DNA from: a bacterium
GTDB taxonomy: Bacteria; Bacillota; Bacilli; Lactobacillales; Streptococcaceae
DNA length: 64,000 bases
NCBI GenBank assembly: GCA_905221115.1
Contig: CAJNBX010000004.1
Coordinates: 1-64,000, forward strand
Direction of reading: 5' to 3'
Below the pieces are notes generated by a model. That model had not been told where the DNA came from, ran no database searches, and was given only the letters and a program-made list of their open reading frames with translations. Made by a program: the position numbers and the translations under genes. Positions 61,233-64,000 of this stretch are shown one piece after another. The stretch's first letter is position 1. Every line of letters starts with the position of its first letter.

Positions 61233-62678
61233 ATGAGTAGACGTTTTAAAAAATCACGTTCACAGAAAGTGAAGCGAAGTGTTAATATAGTTTTGTTGAC
61301 TATTTATTTATTGTTAGTTGGTTTTTTATTGTTCTTAATCTTTAAGTACAATATACTTGCTTTCAGGCACGTTAATATAGTGGTCGCAGTTTTTGCCGTG
61401 ATGGTTGCTGTGACTTCCGCAATATTAATAATTTATAAAAAAGCAGAAAAGTTCACGATTTTCTTTTTGACACTAGCTGTTTTAGTGAGTTCAGTTTCTC
61501 TATTTACTCTGCAGCAATTTGTAGGATTTACAAGTCATATTAATGCAACTTCAAATTATTCAGAGTATTCTCTCAGCGTCGTCGTTTTAAAGGATAGCGA
61601 TATCAATAATGTTACCCAATTATCTAGTGTTATGGGGCCAACAGGTACGGATAATGAGAATATTCAAAAGCTAATCGCTGATATTAAGACGAGTCAAAAT
61701 AAGGAATTGACAGTTGAAGAAAGCAGCTCCTATCTTGCAGCCTATAAGAGTTTATTGGCTGGAGATACGAAAGCGATTATCTTAAACAGTGTCTTTGAAA
61801 ACATTATCGAATCGGAATATCCTGACTATGCTTCAAAAATTAAGAAAATCTATACCAAAGAATTAACCAAGACGGTTGAAACTCCAAAAGATGTCAAAGG
61901 TGACAGTTTCAACGTTTATATCAGCGGAATTGATACTTACGGTCCAATCAGTTCAGTTTCTCGTTCGGATGTCAATATCATTATGACAGTTAATCGCGAA
62001 ACTAAAAAGATTCTCTTGACAACGACCCCTCGTGATTCCTATGTTCCAATTGCAGATGGAGGCAACAACCAAAAAGATAAGTTGACCCATGCAGGGATTT
62101 ATGGGGTAGATGCTTCGATTCATACCCTGGAAAATCTCTATGGTATTGACTTGAACTATTATGCTCGTTTGAATTTCACCTCCTTCTTGAAATTGATTGA
62201 TCTCCTTGGTGGAGTTGATGTTTATAATGATCAGGAATTTACTGCTCATACAAATGGGAAGCACTATCCAGTAGGGAATGTCCATCTTGATTCGGAGCAA
62301 GCTTTGGGATTTGTACGAGAGCGTTATTCCTTGGCAGATGGAGATCGAGATCGTGGTCGAAACCAGCAAAAGGTCATTGTGGCTATTCTGCAAAAATTAA
62401 CCTCTACAGAAGCTTTGAAAAATTATGACAGTATTATAAAAGGGCTGCAAGATTCGATTCAAACCAATATGCCGCTTGAAACTATGATGAATTTAGTTAA
62501 TGCCCAGCTAGAGAGTGGTGGAACTTATAAGATCAATTCGCAAGATCTTAAAGGAACAGGGCGTATGGATTTACCGTCTTACGCCATGCCTGAGAGTAAT
62601 CTTTACATGATGGAGATAAGTGACAGCAGTTTAGAGTCAGTCAAGGCTGCGATCAATGATGTGTTGGAAGGAAAATAA
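61233..62678 (+). CDS. wzg: Capsule attachment protein Wzg/CpsA (LytR-CpsA-Psr family)
   Basis: Start at 61233 ([22 protein letters not shown]), giving 481 aa, the usual Wzg length; an upstream in-frame ATG adds only three residues. Three membrane helices lie near the N-terminus (~20-40, 48-68, 75-98). The accessory domain and the LCP catalytic domain follow (~230-470: [66 protein letters not shown]). It transfers the finished capsule polymer from lipid carrier to peptidoglycan. First gene of the cps operon. Confidence 0.95.
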   Translation: MSRRFKKSRSQKVKRSVNIVLLTIYLLLVGFLLFLIFKYNILAFRHVNIVVAVFAVMVAVTSAILIIYKKAEKFTIFFLTLAVLVSSVSLFTLQQFVGFTSHINATSNYSEYSLSVVVLKDSDINNVTQLSSVMGPTGTDNENIQKLIADIKTSQNKELTVEESSSYLAAYKSLLAGDTKAIILNSVFENIIESEYPDYASKIKKIYTKELTKTVETPKDVKGDSFNVYISGIDTYGPISSVSRSDVNIIMTVNRETKKILLTTTPRDSYVPIADGGNNQKDKLTHAGIYGVDASIHTLENLYGIDLNYYARLNFTSFLKLIDLLGGVDVYNDQEFTAHTNGKHYPVGNVHLDSEQALGFVRERYSLADGDRDRGRNQQKVIVAILQKLTSTEALKNYDSIIKGLQDSIQTNMPLETMMNLVNAQLESGGTYKINSQDLKGTGRMDLPSYAMPESNLYMMEISDSSLESVKAAINDVLEGK

Positions 62679-62684
62679 AACAAA

Positions 62685-63416
62685 ATGATTGATATTCATT
62701 CGCATATTGTATTTGGTGTGGATGATGGTCCTAAAACGAAGCAAGAAAGCAAGGCGCTTCTGACAGAAGCCTATAGGCAAGGGGTAAGGACTATTGTATC
62801 GACATCACATAGAAGAAAAGGAATGTTTGAAACTCCTGAGGAGACAATAGCAACAAATTTCCAAGAAGTTAAGGAGATAGCCAAGGAAGTGGCTCCAGAC
62901 TTGACCATTCTCTATGGAGCAGAAATTTATTATACACATGATGTGCTTGAGAAGTTAGAAAAACAGGTGATCCCAAGTCTCAATGGAACGCGATACGCAC
63001 TCATTGAGTTTAGCATGGCTACCCCTTACAGGGAAATCCATACTGCTTTGAGCAATGTTCTCATGCTTGGGATAACGCCTGTAGTTGCTCATATTGAACG
63101 TTATCATGAATTAGAAAATAACGAAAAACGGGTAAAAGAGTTGATTGATATGGGCTGTTATACACAAATCAACAGTTCAAGTGTTTTAAAACCAAAGTTG
63201 TTTGGGGATGACTACAAATTTATGAAGAAACGAGCTAGGTATTTTCTTGAACGTGATTTGGTTCATTTTGTTGCTAGTGATATGCACAATTTGAACAAAC
63301 GCCCCCCTTATATGAAAGAAGCCTATGAACTTATCTCAAAACAATACGGTGAAAGAAGAGCGAGAGAATTATTTATTGAAAATCCTCGTTTAATCTTATC
63401 TGATCAAATTATTTAG
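62685..63416 (+). CDS. wzh: Manganese-dependent protein-tyrosine phosphatase Wzh/CpsB
   Basis: A 243-aa PHP-fold phosphatase that removes phosphate from the tyrosine cluster of the kinase Wze (CpsD) and so tunes capsule synthesis. The metal ligands are visible: [45 protein letters not shown] and ASDMHNL. Six bases after wzg; ends eight bases before wzd. The cognate kinase is outside the window. Confidence 0.96.
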   Translation: MIDIHSHIVFGVDDGPKTKQESKALLTEAYRQGVRTIVSTSHRRKGMFETPEETIATNFQEVKEIAKEVAPDLTILYGAEIYYTHDVLEKLEKQVIPSLNGTRYALIEFSMATPYREIHTALSNVLMLGITPVVAHIERYHELENNEKRVKELIDMGCYTQINSSSVLKPKLFGDDYKFMKKRARYFLERDLVHFVASDMHNLNKRPPYMKEAYELISKQYGERRARELFIENPRLILSDQII

Positions 63417-63424
63417 GAGTTGAC

Positions 63425-64000
63425 ATGAAAGAAAATAAAGAAATTATGATTGATGTTTTTCAATTGTTTAAAGTCCTTTGGAAGAAGAAAATCGCTATTA
63501 TCCTAACTGCGATTGTAGCAGCTGTCATAGCTTTTGGTGTAAGTAGTTTTGTACTGACACCTGAGTATTCTAGTACGACACGTATTTATGTGGTCAATCG
63601 AAATCAATCGGAAAAAGCAGGGTTGACGAACCAGGATTTGCAGGCTGGGACCTATCTGGTAAAAGACTATAAGGAAATCATCCTCTCTCAAGATGTACTT
63701 GAGAAAGTCATTTCAAATCTTAAACTAGAGAAAGCAGTTAGGGAATTAAGCAAGAAGATTCAGGTAACAGTACCTGTGGATACTCGTATCGTATCAATTA
63801 CTGTAAAAAATGCACAGCCAGAAGAAGCTAGCCGTATCGCAAATGCTCTTCGTGAAGTGGCTGCTGAAAAAATCATTTCTGTAACTCGTGTATCTGATGT
63901 GACAACATTGGAGGAAGCAAGGCCGGCATTAAGTCCTTCATCACCTAATATTCGTCGTAATACTTTGCTTGCTTTCCTAGCAGGTGGAGTAGTGATGGTT
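63425..64000 (+). CDS. wzd: Capsule chain-length regulator Wzd/CpsC, partial
   Basis: 192 codons up to the window end. It begins [21 protein letters not shown], followed by membrane helix 1 (~22-42) and the extracytoplasmic Wzz-type domain ([38 protein letters not shown]-like [18 protein letters not shown]). The second membrane helix begins at the end ([14 protein letters not shown]). It is the membrane adaptor that activates the tyrosine kinase Wze and sets polymer length. The C-terminal end is cut off. Confidence 0.95.
   Translation, partial: MKENKEIMIDVFQLFKVLWKKKIAIILTAIVAAVIAFGVSSFVLTPEYSSTTRIYVVNRNQSEKAGLTNQDLQAGTYLVKDYKEIILSQDVLEKVISNLKLEKAVRELSKKIQVTVPVDTRIVSITVKNAQPEEASRIANALREVAAEKIISVTRVSDVTTLEEARPALSPSSPNIRRNTLLAFLAGGVVMV

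Overview
The window is chromosomal DNA from a Streptococcus of the mitis group (S. mitis, S. pseudopneumoniae or S. pneumoniae-like). This rests on low GC, RUP-like repeats, and pneumococcal-type blocks: rplM-rpsI; rsmH-ftsL-pbpX-mraY followed by clpL, luxS and dexB; and the start of a capsule locus (wzg-wzh-wzd). No rRNA, tRNA or CRISPR array was seen.

Layout. 1-4.8 kb: the C-terminal end of an LPXTG wall-anchored protein, a two-gene ABC exporter, then rplM-rpsI behind an L13-type leader. 4.8-36 kb: an accretion of mobile elements stacked at the 3' end of rpsI. Copies of the last ~50-83 bp of rpsI mark the junctions at 4778, 19960, 28891, 32388 and 34835, with a further fragment at 35027. 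Element 1 (15 kb) has a tyrosine integrase, a divergent repressor and excisionase-like module, a replication organizer and MobC-like genes. Its cargo is a restriction-modification-like pair (small methylase plus a 1456-aa GIY-YIG/helicase/methylase fusion), a 1251-aa membrane P-loop NTPase and an AlbA-type ATP-binding regulator. Element 2 (9 kb) is a compact integrative mobilizable element with integrase, excisionase, Rep_2-type HUH protein and FtsK/TcpA-like ATPase, and it carries a repressor-controlled SEC10/PgrA-type surface protein. Element 3 (3.4 kb) has no integrase. It contains only a three-gene unit: an unknown protein, a ClpB-D2-like AAA+ ATPase and a two-helix membrane protein. Element 4 and the debris up to 36 kb hold a broken integrase, a DUF4143-type ATPase, a dead Fic antitoxin/toxin pair and IS256 remnants.

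36-46 kb: a GH31 glycosidase, a POT peptide transporter, a LexA-like/Y-polymerase SOS cassette, a glutathione peroxidase and a small membrane-protein operon with its own XRE regulator. 46-50.6 kb: the division/peptidoglycan cluster rsmH-ftsL-pbpX-mraY. pbpX has SAMK instead of STMK at its active site, a change linked to beta-lactam resistance. 50.6-55.4 kb: clpL, whose CtsR-box promoter is duplicated around a RUP-like repeat, then an IS4-family insertion inside the loop of the shared clpL/luxS terminator, then luxS. 55.4-64 kb: a DUF1846 protein, dexB, an AmiA/AliA-type oligopeptide-binding lipoprotein, and the conserved capsule regulatory genes wzg, wzh and wzd (cut by the window end).

The main biological interest is the rpsI hotspot. 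Each inserted left end restores the rpsI stop codon and brings its own rho-independent terminator. The elements use the site to store defence-like and surface functions. The best candidates for undescribed systems are the three-gene AAA+ module of element 3 and the cargo block of element 1.
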